This document shows positions 41,536 through 50,773 of a DNA stretch of 64,000 nucleotides, piece by piece. The stretch is from SHZI01 sp040080965 (GTDB taxonomy: Bacteria > Pseudomonadota > Gammaproteobacteria > Steroidobacterales > GCA-2729495): assembly GCA_040080965.1 (NCBI GenBank), contig JBEBHH010000006.1:1-64000 (forward strand), written 5' to 3'. Every line of letters begins with the position of its first letter. Within the stretch, counting starts at the first letter, position 1. The notes under the pieces are model-generated. The model was not told where the DNA came from, ran no database searches, and saw nothing but the letters and a program-made list of their open reading frames with translations. The position numbers were made by a program, and so were the translations under genes.

Positions 41536-43170
41536 ATGCGCAAGCTGATCCTGCTGCTCGCCCTTCCCGCCGTCGGCGCCGGCCCGCTGTCCGCCGCGGA
41601 CCTGCCGCTGACCCGGGCGGAAGCGAGCAACTACACGGCCACCTCCAGCCACGCGGAGGTCATGACGTTCATCCGGGAACTCCAGCAGCGGAGCAGCCGC
41701 GTGCGCGTCGAGTCGCTCGGCACGAGCACCGGCGGCCTACCCATTCCCCTGCTCGTGATCGGTGACCCCGTGCCGGCGTCGCCTTCGGACCTGCGCCATG
41801 ACGGGCGGGCAGTCGTGTACTTCCAGGCCAACATCCATGCCGGCGAGGTGGAGGGCAAGGACGCGTTCCTGATGGTGGCCCGGGACCTGGCCACCGGGCC
41901 GGCCGCGAAGTACCTGGACCGGCTCGTGGTGCTGATCGCGCCCAACTTCAATCCCGACGGCAACGAGCAGGTCAGCACGGCCAACCGGACGAACCAGAAC
42001 GGCCCGGCCGGAGGCGTCGGCGTGCGGGTCAATGGCCAGAACCTGGACCTGAACCGGGATGGCATCAAGCTCGAGTCACCGGAGGTCCGCGGCCTCGTGC
42101 AGAACGTGCTCCGGCGCTGGGACCCGGTGTTCTTCCTGGACTCCCACACCCACAACGGTTCCTACCACGAGGAACCGGTGACCTGGGTGTGGGGACTGAA
42201 TCCCAACGGCGATGCCGGCATCTTCGACTACATGGCAGGCACCGTCTGGCCGGCCATCGAGAAGCAGATGCGCGAGCGCCACGGCACGCTGACGATCCCG
42301 CACGGGGACTTCCTGGACGTGAAGCAGCCCGGCAAGGGCTGGGTGCCGCTCGGTCCGGAGCCGCGGTACCTCTCGAACTACGTCGGCCTGCGCAACCGCC
42401 TCGCGGTGCTCGACGAGCAGTACCCCTACGTGGACTTCGGGACCCGGGTGAAGGGCGCCCGCAGCCTCATGCTCTCGTTCCTCGACTTCCTGCACGGCCG
42501 GCGGGACGAGGTGGTCGCACTGGTGGGCCGGGCCGACCGGGCGACGGTGGCTCGCGGCGCCAGCCCGGGCCCCAACGACGTCTTCGTCATCGGCACGCAG
42601 CCCGCGGCCCTGGAACGGAAGCTCACCATCCACGGCTTCGAGATGGAGGTCACCGACACCGGCGGCCGGTACCCGAAGGTGCGGCCCACCGCGACGAAGC
42701 GGCTCTACAAGGATGTGCCCTATCTCGCCCGATACGCGCCGACGCGCACGGTCCGGCTGCCACGCGGCTATCTCATCAGTGCCCGGGACCCCGCCATCGT
42801 CGACAAGATCCGCGAGCACGGCATCGTGGTGGAGCGTCTTGCCGCCCCCGCCAGCCTCCGGGTCGAGGCGTTCAGCGTCACGAAACTGAATGGGTCGGAG
42901 TACTCGGACCAGGGGCACTACACCAGCACGGTCGAGGGCGACTACGCGACGAAGGAAGTGGTCTTCCCGCCCGGGACCTGGTTCGTGAGCATGGCGCAGC
43001 CGCTCGCCAACGTCGCGGCACAGCTGCTCGAGCCGGAAAGTCCCGACGGCCTCGTGACCTGGAACTTCCTCGACCGCTACATCGCGTTCCAGTGGATGCC
43101 GCAGCCCATGGAGTACCCCGTGTACCGGCTGCACGAGGCGGCGAACCTGGTCACCGAGTCGCTGCCGTAA
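41536..43170 (+). CDS. Secreted M14-family zinc carboxypeptidase
   Basis: A 544-aa exported protein with a signal peptide (about 1-21). The zinc motif HAGE gives H101 and E104, and the third ligand is H204 or H206 in FLDSHTHNG. The carboxypeptidase segment NLDLNRDG is also present. It probably trims peptides in the periplasm. The C-terminal 200 residues beyond the catalytic domain form an additional domain I do not recognise. It probably shares a transcript with the upstream acylase. It converges on the efflux operon. Confidence 0.87.
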   Translation: MRKLILLLALPAVGAGPLSAADLPLTRAEASNYTATSSHAEVMTFIRELQQRSSRVRVESLGTSTGGLPIPLLVIGDPVPASPSDLRHDGRAVVYFQANIHAGEVEGKDAFLMVARDLATGPAAKYLDRLVVLIAPNFNPDGNEQVSTANRTNQNGPAGGVGVRVNGQNLDLNRDGIKLESPEVRGLVQNVLRRWDPVFFLDSHTHNGSYHEEPVTWVWGLNPNGDAGIFDYMAGTVWPAIEKQMRERHGTLTIPHGDFLDVKQPGKGWVPLGPEPRYLSNYVGLRNRLAVLDEQYPYVDFGTRVKGARSLMLSFLDFLHGRRDEVVALVGRADRATVARGASPGPNDVFVIGTQPAALERKLTIHGFEMEVTDTGGRYPKVRPTATKRLYKDVPYLARYAPTRTVRLPRGYLISARDPAIVDKIREHGIVVERLAAPASLRVEAFSVTKLNGSEYSDQGHYTSTVEGDYATKEVVFPPGTWFVSMAQPLANVAAQLLEPESPDGLVTWNFLDRYIAFQWMPQPMEYPVYRLHEAANLVTESLP

Positions 43171-43197
43171 CGGCCGGCTGGCGCCGGCAGACCGGGC

Positions 43198-44481
43198 CTA
43201 GAGCTCGCCGATCGCCCGCTTGAGGCGCAGGTTGCCGAGGGCCACGTCCAGCACGGCGTTGTCGTGGTTGCTGACGGCGTGCAGGCGCAGGGCCTCCGCA
43301 TCCAGCACGACCGTGTTCGTGGCCAGCCCCACGCCGTAGAGTTCCCGGCCGACCCGCAGGTTCTCTTCCGCCTGCTCCACTGCCTCGCGGGTCAGCGGCA
43401 CCCGGGCCGCCGACTCGCGCACGTCGAGCCAGGCCTGCCGGACTTCCAGCGCCACGCGGGACTGCAGGTCGTCCCGGTCCTGGGCAGCGGCCCTGCTCGC
43501 GCTGCTGAGTGCGTTGGCGCGTTGCTGGATCCGGCCGGCATCGAACAGCGTCCAGGAGAACCCGACGCCCAGCAGGGCAAAGTCCTCGTCATCCAGCACC
43601 TGGTTTTCCAGGTGCTGGTAGTCGGCCATCAGCCCGACCTGGGGCCAGCGGCTGGCATTCTCGCTCCGGGCCTGTTCGGCCAGCGCCATGGACCGGGCCT
43701 CGAGTCCGGCAAGTTCGCGACGGCTGGCCCGGGCGCGCTCGACCAGCTCGTCGACGGACGCGGCGGGCATTGGCGTTTCCGCCAGCGCCGCAAGCTCGGG
43801 CACTCGATCCAGGGGCTCGCCGAGCAGGCGGTTGTACCCGGCCAGGGCCAGGGCCTGGCGGTTCTCCGCTTTGAGACGCACCTGCTCCGCATCGGCCAGT
43901 GTCACTCGTGCAGCCAGCAGGTCGTTGCGGGCGACAGCCTCGCGCTCGACCATCACCTCGACGTCGTTCGCGTGGGCCTTGAGGCTGGCAACGGCAGACT
44001 CCGCGGCGCTGAGGGCGCGCCCGGCCCTCTGCACTTCCACGTAGGCCGTGGCCACCTGCAGGCGCAGGTCCTGTTCGTAGCTTTCCTGCGCGAGGCCGGC
44101 GCCGCGCGCCACCTGCGTCGCGGACTCGATGCCAGCGGTGACGCGGCCGCCGGTGAACAATGGCACTTCGACCCGGGCGCGCCCCATCAGGTAGTCGTCG
44201 CCGCTGACCAGTTCCGGCGAGGTGAAGGTGCCGGCACCGGCCGGAAAGCTGAAGGACGGCGCGTCGTCGAAGCGCTGGTAGCTGCCGTCGATGGTCACCT
44301 TCGGCCAGCGCTCCGCGCGGGCCGCCAGTTCCCCGGCCCGGCCCGCCTCGGTCCGGCTGCGGACCGCCGCCAGGCCGGCATCGCGCTCGGCGGCCATGCG
44401 CCACGCGTCCTCGAGCGTCTCGGCGCGGGCCGCGGGAATGGCAACAAGGGCGGCAACGAGGAACGCGCAAAACCTGCTCAT
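43198..44481 (-). CDS. TolC-family outer-membrane efflux protein
   Basis: Outer-membrane channel of a tripartite pump, 427 aa, with a signal peptide (about 1-20) and two related OEP halves of long amphipathic helices (for example LEARSMALAEQARSENASRW). It is the last gene of the arsR-SQR-DUF2892-MFP-RND-TolC operon; its start overlaps the RND gene by 4 nt. Confidence 0.92.
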   Translation of the reverse strand: MSRFCAFLVAALVAIPAARAETLEDAWRMAAERDAGLAAVRSRTEAGRAGELAARAERWPKVTIDGSYQRFDDAPSFSFPAGAGTFTSPELVSGDDYLMGRARVEVPLFTGGRVTAGIESATQVARGAGLAQESYEQDLRLQVATAYVEVQRAGRALSAAESAVASLKAHANDVEVMVEREAVARNDLLAARVTLADAEQVRLKAENRQALALAGYNRLLGEPLDRVPELAALAETPMPAASVDELVERARASRRELAGLEARSMALAEQARSENASRWPQVGLMADYQHLENQVLDDEDFALLGVGFSWTLFDAGRIQQRANALSSASRAAAQDRDDLQSRVALEVRQAWLDVRESAARVPLTREAVEQAEENLRVGRELYGVGLATNTVVLDAEALRLHAVSNHDNAVLDVALGNLRLKRAIGEL

Positions 44482-47400
44482 GGACTGGTCTCCCGTCCGG
44501 CGCGCAGCAGCTGCCGGCTCCGGTAGGCGAAGTAGAAAACGGGGATCGCCACCAGCGTGAGCATGGTGGAGATCAGTATCCCGAAGATCAGTGACACGGC
44601 CAGGCCGTTGAATATGGGGTCATCGAGGATGAAGAAGGCGCCGCTGATCGCCGCCAGCGCCGTCAGGGCGATCGGCCGCGCGCGGATGGCGGCGGCGCCC
44701 ACCACGGCCTTCTCCAGCGGCTCGCCCCGCGCGATCTCCGCATCGATGAAGTCCACGAGCAGGATGGAATTGCGGACGATGATGCCGGCCAGCGCGATCA
44801 TTCCGATCATGGACGTGGCGGTGAACTGGGCGCCGAGCAGTGCATGCCCCGGCATCACGCCGATGATGGTCAGCGGTATCGGCGCCATGATGATCAGCGG
44901 CATCAGGTAGGAACGGAACTGGGCGACGATCAGCAGGTAGATCAGCACGAGGCCCACCGAGTAGGCGAGGCCCATGTCGCGGAAGGTCTCGTAGGTAATC
45001 TGCCATTCGCCATCCCACTTGATGGCGAACCGGTTGGGATCATCAGGAGCGCTGATGAACAGCTGGTCCGGGCGGTCACCGGCCGGCAGCGCATCGTCCA
45101 CCTGGCCCACGAGATCAAACATCCCGTACAGCGGACTGTCCAGCCGCCCCGCCATGTCGCCGGTGACGAAGACGACCGGCAGGAGGTCCTTGTGATAGAT
45201 GGCGCCGTCCCAGGGAACCTGCTCGACGCGGGTGACCTCGGACAGCGGCACGAGCCGTCCGGCGGCCGACCGCACCTCGAGCTCGAGCACCTGGTCGATG
45301 CTCGCCTTGTCGGCCACCGGCAGTTCGAGCCGGATGGGAATCGGCCGGCGCTCACGACCCTCGTGCACGTAGCCGGCATCCTGGCCGCGGAGGCCGGTGG
45401 CGAGCGTCCGCACGACGTCGGCCTCAGACACACCGAGCAGGGCCGCCTTCTGGCGATCCACCGTCACCGCGGCGCGCACGGCGGCGGCCTCCGTGGAATC
45501 GTCCACGTCGATGATGTCCGGCGTCGTGTCGAACAGGCCCCGGAGCCTGTGCGCGAGGTCCCGCTGGGCGTCGTAGAACGGCCCGTAGATCTCGGCCACG
45601 ATCGGCGCCTGCACGGGCGGGCCCGGCGGAACCTCCACCACCTGCAACGACGCGCCGTACTTCTTCCCGATCGCTGCCAGCCGGGGCCGGACATCGAGCG
45701 CGATCTCGTGGCTCGCCCGGTCGCGCTCGCTCTTGCCCACCAGGTTTACCTGGATGTCGCCCTGTTCCGGCCCGCTGCGCAGGTAGTACTGGCGGACCAG
45801 TCCATTGAAGTTGATGGGCGACGCGGTGCCCGCGTAGACCTGGTAGTCCCGGACCTCCGGCACCGTCTCGACGACCCGGGACAACTCGCCGAGCACCCGT
45901 GCCGTGCGCTCCACCGGCGTGCCCTCCGGCATGTCCAGGATCACCTGGAACTCGGACTTGTTGTCGAAGGGCAGCATCTTCAGCACCACCCACTGGACCA
46001 GTGTCAGCCCCACCGCCAGCAGGATGGCGACGAGGAGCCCCGCGTAAAAGCGGTGGCGCATCTGCTTCGCCGTCGCGCCATGCAGGAAGGGGTGCATGAC
46101 CCGCTCGAACCAGTTATGCAGCCGGGTCGGGCCGCCGGCCGAATGGCCGTCTTCGTGGCCCGCCGACGCCAGCAGCTTGCCCGACAGCCAGGGCGTGAAC
46201 ACCAGCGCCACGGCGAGGGAAATCACCATGCCCATGCTGGCGTTGATGGGAATCGGGCTCATGTACGGACCCATGAGGCCGCTGACGAAGGCCATTGGCA
46301 ACAGCGCTGCGATCACGGTGAAGGTCGCCAGGATCGTCGGGCCGCCGACCTCGTCCACCGCGCGGGGAATCATGTCGAGGAAACTGCCCTTGTCGATCTG
46401 GCGCCGCCGGTGGATGTTCTCGACGATGACGATGGCGTCGTCCACCAGGATGCCAATCGAGAAGATGAGCGCAAAGAGCGACACGCGGTTGATGGTGAAT
46501 CCCCAGGCCCAGGAGGCGAACAGGGTGGCGGCCAGTGTGACGATGACAGCCGCGCCCACGACGATTGCCTCGCGCCGGCCAATCGCCACCAGCACGAGCA
46601 CGACGACACCCACCGTGGCAAACATCAGTTTCTGGATCAGCTGGCGGGCCTTGTCATTGGCGGTGACGCCGTAATTGCGGGTCTCCGTGACCTCGACGCC
46701 CTCGGGGATGTAAGTACCGCGCAACGTGGCGATGCGTTCGAGGACCGCCGTCGTCACGTCGATGGCGTTCTCGCCGGGCTTCTTCGCCACGGCGATCGTC
46801 ACCGCCGGCGCATGGGCCTCGCGCGCCGGTGCCGAATCGCCCGCGATCCCGGTGCCGTACCAGACGAGGGACTCCGGCGTGTCGGGCCCGCGGCTCACGG
46901 CAGCCACGTCCTGCAGGTAGACGGGGCGACCGTCCCGGACCGCCACGACGAGGCTGGCAACATCCGCGCTTCCGGCGAGGAAGGCGCCGGCCTGCACTGG
47001 CGTTACCCGGTCGTTGCCGATGAGCATCCCGGCCTGCCCGGCCTGGCCGGCCGCCGCCAGGGACGCGATGAGGTCGTCGGCCGCGAGGCCATAGCCCGCC
47101 AGCTTCTGCGGGTCCAGCTCCACGCGCACGACGCTGTCGGGACTACCAATGGTGTAGACATCGCGGGTGCCGGGCACGCGCTTGATCTCGGTCTCGATGG
47201 CCCGCGCAACCTCGCCGAGCTCGTGAGCCCCGCGTGCCGGGTCCTTCGTCCACAGTGTCAGGGAAAGGATGGGCACGTCGTCGATGCCCTTGGGCCGGAT
47301 CAGCGGCGGCAGTACCCCGGAGCCCGCCGGCTGCCAGTCCTGGTTGGAATAGACGGCGTTGTAGAGCCGGACGATGGCGGCGGTGCGTTCCTCGCCCACC

Positions 47401-47708
47401 TCGAACTGCACGGTAAGCACGGCCACGCCGGGCCGCGACACCGAGTAGATGTGCTTTACGCCGGCGATCTCGCCCAGGACCTTCTCCATCGGCGACGACA
47501 CCAGGTTCTCCACCTGGCCGGCGCTCGCGCCCGGGAAGCCGATGATGATGTTGGCGAAGGTGACATTGATCTGCGGCTCTTCCTCGCGCGGGGTCACCAG
47601 CACGGCAAACACGCCCATCAGGAGTGCCGCCAGTGCGAGGAGCGGCGTCAGCTCGGATCGCAGGAACTGCCGCGCGATACGGCCGCTGATACCGAGTGGC
47701 TCAGCCAT
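44478..47708 (-). CDS. RND-family efflux permease
   Basis: Inner-membrane proton-driven exporter of the AcrB/HAE superfamily, 1076 aa. It has an N-terminal helix followed by a large periplasmic porter domain (EEEPQINVTFANIIIGFPGA). TM4 carries the proton-relay pair in GILVDDAIVIVENIH, and there is a second half with the same layout. The substrate is not evident from sequence. Its position after a sulfide:quinone oxidoreductase under a persulfide-sensor-like regulator suggests a link to reactive sulfur. It overlaps the MFP gene by 8 nt and the TolC gene by 4 nt. Confidence 0.93.
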   Translation of the reverse strand: MAEPLGISGRIARQFLRSELTPLLALAALLMGVFAVLVTPREEEPQINVTFANIIIGFPGASAGQVENLVSSPMEKVLGEIAGVKHIYSVSRPGVAVLTVQFEVGEERTAAIVRLYNAVYSNQDWQPAGSGVLPPLIRPKGIDDVPILSLTLWTKDPARGAHELGEVARAIETEIKRVPGTRDVYTIGSPDSVVRVELDPQKLAGYGLAADDLIASLAAAGQAGQAGMLIGNDRVTPVQAGAFLAGSADVASLVVAVRDGRPVYLQDVAAVSRGPDTPESLVWYGTGIAGDSAPAREAHAPAVTIAVAKKPGENAIDVTTAVLERIATLRGTYIPEGVEVTETRNYGVTANDKARQLIQKLMFATVGVVVLVLVAIGRREAIVVGAAVIVTLAATLFASWAWGFTINRVSLFALIFSIGILVDDAIVIVENIHRRRQIDKGSFLDMIPRAVDEVGGPTILATFTVIAALLPMAFVSGLMGPYMSPIPINASMGMVISLAVALVFTPWLSGKLLASAGHEDGHSAGGPTRLHNWFERVMHPFLHGATAKQMRHRFYAGLLVAILLAVGLTLVQWVVLKMLPFDNKSEFQVILDMPEGTPVERTARVLGELSRVVETVPEVRDYQVYAGTASPINFNGLVRQYYLRSGPEQGDIQVNLVGKSERDRASHEIALDVRPRLAAIGKKYGASLQVVEVPPGPPVQAPIVAEIYGPFYDAQRDLAHRLRGLFDTTPDIIDVDDSTEAAAVRAAVTVDRQKAALLGVSEADVVRTLATGLRGQDAGYVHEGRERRPIPIRLELPVADKASIDQVLELEVRSAAGRLVPLSEVTRVEQVPWDGAIYHKDLLPVVFVTGDMAGRLDSPLYGMFDLVGQVDDALPAGDRPDQLFISAPDDPNRFAIKWDGEWQITYETFRDMGLAYSVGLVLIYLLIVAQFRSYLMPLIIMAPIPLTIIGVMPGHALLGAQFTATSMIGMIALAGIIVRNSILLVDFIDAEIARGEPLEKAVVGAAAIRARPIALTALAAISGAFFILDDPIFNGLAVSLIFGILISTMLTLVAIPVFYFAYRSRQLLRAGRETSP

Positions 47709-48756
47709 CGCTGGCAGCGGCCGGCGGGGTCATGGACCGCAGCGCCGCCACCGGGTCGAGCGCGATGCGCTCGCCGGCGGCAAGGCCGGCAAGGATTTCC
47801 AGCCGGTCGCCAAAGGCACCGCCGAGGCGGACCTGGCGGAGGGAAATGCGGCCATCGCCGCCAACCACGTAGACCGCGGTCACCTCGCTGCGCGCGACGA
47901 TCGCCGACTTCGGGGCGAGGAGCCGCGGACTCTCGCCGGTGACGAAGCCCACCTTCACGAACATGCCCGGGTAGAGGTCCGCCGCATTGGCCGGCAGGTC
48001 CACGCGGGCGCGGAAGGTGTTCGTAGCAGGATCAGCCTCGGGGAAAATGGTGACCGCCGTCGCCTCGATCCGTCGGCCGTCCACGTAGACCGCGGCCTTG
48101 CGCAACCTGCGCACCTGCTCCACCAGCGTCTGCGGGATGTCCACGTTCACCCGGAGCTTCTCCAGCGACAGTCCGCTCATCAGCGGCGTCCCGGGCGACA
48201 CCGACTCGCCCACGCGGACGAGGCGCGCCGTCACGATGCCTGCGTAGGGCGCGCGCACCTCGGTATAAGCCACGCCTTCACGGGCACTGTCGACCGCGGC
48301 GGTGGCGGCCGCCAGCCGCGCGACCGCCCCGTCGCGTTCCGCGGCCACCTGGTCCAGCTGGGCCCTGGCCACGACCTTGCGGTCGTACATGTCGCGGATG
48401 CGCGCGTAGCGTGACTGCGCTTCGGCTTCCCTCGCCACGGCCTCGACCCGTGCCGCCTCGGCCTGCTGGAGGCCCGCGCGCTGCTCCGTGCTGCGCAGCT
48501 TCATGAGGATCGCGCCCGCCGGCACGAAGTCGTTCACATCGTGGAAGATCTCGGCGACGCGGCCGGACGTCTGCGCAGACACCGTGGCCTGGTTCACCGC
48601 CTCGATGGCGCCGTCGAGTTCGCGCTCCGCCGGCACGGTCACCGGCTGCACCACCTCGGTCGCCAGCCTGGCCAAAGCCGGGCCTGCGGGCGTCGGCGGC
48701 GCCGGCTCGCCGCAGCCAGCCAGGAGCATCACGGACAGCAGAAGTGCCGGACGCAT
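47701..48756 (-). CDS. RND efflux periplasmic adaptor (membrane fusion lipoprotein)
   Basis: Adaptor linking the RND permease to the outer-membrane channel, 351 aa from ATG 48756. The lipobox is LLAGC with C15. A biotinyl-lipoyl-like half (GRVAEIFHDVNDFVPAGAIL), a coiled-coil hairpin (about 100-165) and beta-barrel segments (VRAPYAGIVTARLVRVGESV) follow. It starts 2 nt after the DUF2892 gene. The in-frame extension to 49113 is spurious. Confidence 0.93.
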   Translation of the reverse strand: MRPALLLSVMLLAGCGEPAPPTPAGPALARLATEVVQPVTVPAERELDGAIEAVNQATVSAQTSGRVAEIFHDVNDFVPAGAILMKLRSTEQRAGLQQAEAARVEAVAREAEAQSRYARIRDMYDRKVVARAQLDQVAAERDGAVARLAAATAAVDSAREGVAYTEVRAPYAGIVTARLVRVGESVSPGTPLMSGLSLEKLRVNVDIPQTLVEQVRRLRKAAVYVDGRRIEATAVTIFPEADPATNTFRARVDLPANAADLYPGMFVKVGFVTGESPRLLAPKSAIVARSEVTAVYVVGGDGRISLRQVRLGGAFGDRLEILAGLAAGERIALDPVAALRSMTPPAAASDG

Positions 48757-48758
48757 GC

Positions 48759-48959
48759 TCAGAACGCCGGGCCCGGCTTCATGCCGAGCTTGCGCAGGAC
48801 CATGGCCAGCGGGCACAACCCGGTGAACGATGACTGCAGCAGGTTGGCGCCCACGAAGGCTGTCAGCCATAACCAGTTCTGGTGGACGAACAGGCCAAGC
48901 GCCAGGCTCGCTAGAACCACCGTACCTGCAAATGCCAGCACAGCGCGATCGATTGTCAT
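48759..48959 (-). CDS. Small DUF2892 (YgaP-like) membrane protein
   Basis: A 66-aa protein with two hydrophobic helices (about 7-23 and 28-45) and the family signature WLTAFVGANLLQSSFTGLCPL, including its conserved cysteine. DUF2892 segments occur alone or fused to rhodanese domains in sulfur-metabolism operons. It lies between the SQR and efflux genes, 18 nt after SQR and 2 nt before the adaptor. Function is unknown; the context favours reactive-sulfur handling at the membrane. Confidence 0.88.
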   Translation of the reverse strand: MTIDRAVLAFAGTVVLASLALGLFVHQNWLWLTAFVGANLLQSSFTGLCPLAMVLRKLGMKPGPAF

Positions 48960-48977
48960 ACCCGCCTCCCTTCCGGC

Positions 48978-50258
48978 TCAGCCGGAGCCGTCCTTCAGTC
49001 GTTCCACGCCCAGTGCCTTGAGCACGTAGGTCTCGTACACGGGCGTCACGGAGCCGCTCCGCACCTTGTGCAGGAAGTACTTCTCGAAGGCGATCTTGCC
49101 GAGGTGCACCCACTTGCCCTTCTTCGCCCAGGTCACGTTGCGCGGCGGGATCTCCGGCAGCGCCACAAACGCCACTCCGGTGTCGCCGAAGTCGGCCAGG
49201 CAGATGGCGTTCCAGGTAGCCTTTGCCGCGGGCGCCCGCCCCTCGATGGCCGCGCGGATATTTTCACAGATGGCCGTGACCATGGACTCGATCATGTAGC
49301 CGGTCTTGGGCGCGCCCGTCGGGACGGGCGTGACCTCCACCGGTGGAATCGCGACGCACACGCCTGCCGAGTAGATCTCCGGGTACTTCTTCGATCGCTG
49401 GTACTCATCGATGAGGACGAACCCCCGCGGGTTTCCCAGCTCGGGGACGGCAGCCACCGCATCCACGCCCCTGAACGCCGGCAGGATCATCGAATAGGCA
49501 AAGGGCAGTTCGTGGTCCCGCAGGGGCTGGCCGCGATCGTCGAGTTCCTGGGCAAACAGGCGCCCCTCTTCCACCCGCGTGATCTTCGCGTTCGTCACCC
49601 ACTTGATGTGGTGCTGGCGAAGCTCGCTTTCCATCAACCCCTTGCTGTCGCCCACGCCACCCAGCCCCATGTGGCCGATGTAAGGCTCACTGGTCACGTA
49701 GGTCATGGGCACCCGGTCGCGCATCTTCCGTTTGCGCAGGTCCGTGTCGAGGATCATGGCGAACTCGTAGGCGGGCCCGAAGCAGCTGGCTCCCGCCGCG
49801 GCGCCGATGACGATGGGCCCCGGCTTCTGCAGGAACCGCTCGTATGCCTGCCAAGCCTCGTGGGCGTGGGCATGGGTGCAGATCGACTGGGTGAAGCCGG
49901 CGGGCCCGAGCCCGGGCACCTCATCAAAGGCCAGCTTGGGGCCCGTGGTGATGACGAGGTAGTCCCAGGCGAGCTCGCGTCCATCGGCGAGAACGACCCG
50001 CCTTGCCACTGGATCTATCGACCGGGCTTCCTGGGGCTCGAAGCCAATGCCGTGGTCCTTCAGCGGCTTCGCCAGATCCACGCCCGTTTTGGCGGTATCC
50101 CGCCAGCCCACAGCCACCCAGGGGTTGGATGGCGTGAACTCGAACCGGGGCGACGTGCCAACGAGCACCACCTGATGCTCCTTGCCCAGCTGCTTGCGCA
50201 GCTCGTAGGCGCAGGGGACACCGCCGATGCCGGCACCGAGGATTACAACCGTAGCCAT
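48978..50258 (-). CDS. sqr: Sulfide:quinone oxidoreductase
   Basis: Flavoprotein that oxidises sulfide to polysulfide or persulfide and passes electrons to the quinone pool; 426 aa. The N-terminal dinucleotide motif is VVILGAGIGGVPCAYEL. The three redox cysteines of classical SQR are all present at matching positions: C127 (SICTH), C159 (GASCFGPAYEF) and C353 (AICLADFG). Amphipathic C-terminal helices (about 385-420) would bind the membrane. It lies 43 nt after the ArsR gene and 18 nt before DUF2892. The cysteine pattern makes SQR more likely than type II NADH dehydrogenase or flavocytochrome c. Confidence 0.88.
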   Translation of the reverse strand: MATVVILGAGIGGVPCAYELRKQLGKEHQVVLVGTSPRFEFTPSNPWVAVGWRDTAKTGVDLAKPLKDHGIGFEPQEARSIDPVARRVVLADGRELAWDYLVITTGPKLAFDEVPGLGPAGFTQSICTHAHAHEAWQAYERFLQKPGPIVIGAAAGASCFGPAYEFAMILDTDLRKRKMRDRVPMTYVTSEPYIGHMGLGGVGDSKGLMESELRQHHIKWVTNAKITRVEEGRLFAQELDDRGQPLRDHELPFAYSMILPAFRGVDAVAAVPELGNPRGFVLIDEYQRSKKYPEIYSAGVCVAIPPVEVTPVPTGAPKTGYMIESMVTAICENIRAAIEGRAPAAKATWNAICLADFGDTGVAFVALPEIPPRNVTWAKKGKWVHLGKIAFEKYFLHKVRSGSVTPVYETYVLKALGVERLKDGSG

Positions 50259-50301
50259 GACTCGTCCTCCCTTGCGCTCCCCGTTCCGGGCGCGCTCGTG
50301 T

Positions 50302-50697
50302 TCAGGCTTTAGCGCGCGCGGGCTTCCGGACTCCGCGGAGGCGTTGGCCGGCGGATTTCGACGGCACTTTGGCGGGCGCCCCGCAGTAGTGGTCGTGGAG
50401 CAGGCGGATCAGCTGCATGGCGATCCCGTTGGCCACTTTGTAGAAGATCGTCTGGCCCGACCGGCGGGTCGAGACGAGTTGCTCGCCGCGCAACACCGCC
50501 AGATGCTGGGACAGGGCTGATTGCGACAGGCGAACCCGGCTGTTCAGGTCGCCGACGGAGTGTTCGCCTTCGGACAGGACGCACAGGACGAGCAGCCGAT
50601 GCCGGTTCGACAGGGCCCGGACCAGCCGGGCCGCGTCACCGGCGTGCCGCCGCATGGCGCTCTGGTCGAGTGCGGGAATGGTGCTGGCAGGACCCAT
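50302..50697 (-). CDS. ArsR-family regulator with SqrR/BigR-type cysteine pair
   Basis: Winged-helix repressor of 131 aa from ATG 50697. The recognition region is LSQSALSQHLAVLR, about residues 57-70. Two cysteines, C39 (LLVLCVLSEGE) and C105 (HDHYC), lie 66 residues apart in the same helices as the persulfide-sensing pair of SqrR and BigR. This predicts disulfide or tetrasulfide formation with reactive sulfur and release of DNA. A basic tail (about 110-131) is unusual. An in-frame GTG at 50751 is rejected because it would place the operator inside the gene. Confidence 0.85.
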   Translation of the reverse strand: MGPASTIPALDQSAMRRHAGDAARLVRALSNRHRLLVLCVLSEGEHSVGDLNSRVRLSQSALSQHLAVLRGEQLVSTRRSGQTIFYKVANGIAMQLIRLLHDHYCGAPAKVPSKSAGQRLRGVRKPARAKA

Positions 50698-50710
50698 GGC
50701 GTGAGACAAT

Positions 50711-50745
50711 ACTTTAGAAGATTCTAAATAAGACTTTGCTAAAGT
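50711..50745. promoter_or_regulatory. Palindromic operator shared by arsR and osmC-like genes
   Basis: TTTAGAAGATTCTAAA (50713-50728) is a perfect palindrome with 7-bp arms around GA. An outer pair ACTTTAG/CTAAAGT (50711-50717 and 50739-50745) spans the AT-rich core. It is the only AT-rich stretch in the neighbourhood and lies between the two divergent starts. It resembles TTAGAA-TTCTAA targets of BigR-type regulators. Confidence 0.75.
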
Positions 50746-50773
50746 ACACACTCATCCCAGAGGAATCAAGCTG

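Noticed and set aside
43171..43197. GC-rich palindrome between the M14 gene and tolC as a terminator
   Set aside because: GCCGGC-type dyads are present, but there is no T tract on either strand and the match is expected at this GC content.
50698..50751. N-terminal extension of the ArsR regulator starting at GTG 50751
   Set aside because: It reads through the palindromic operator, is poor in wHTH-like sequence and would force the promoter into the gene.
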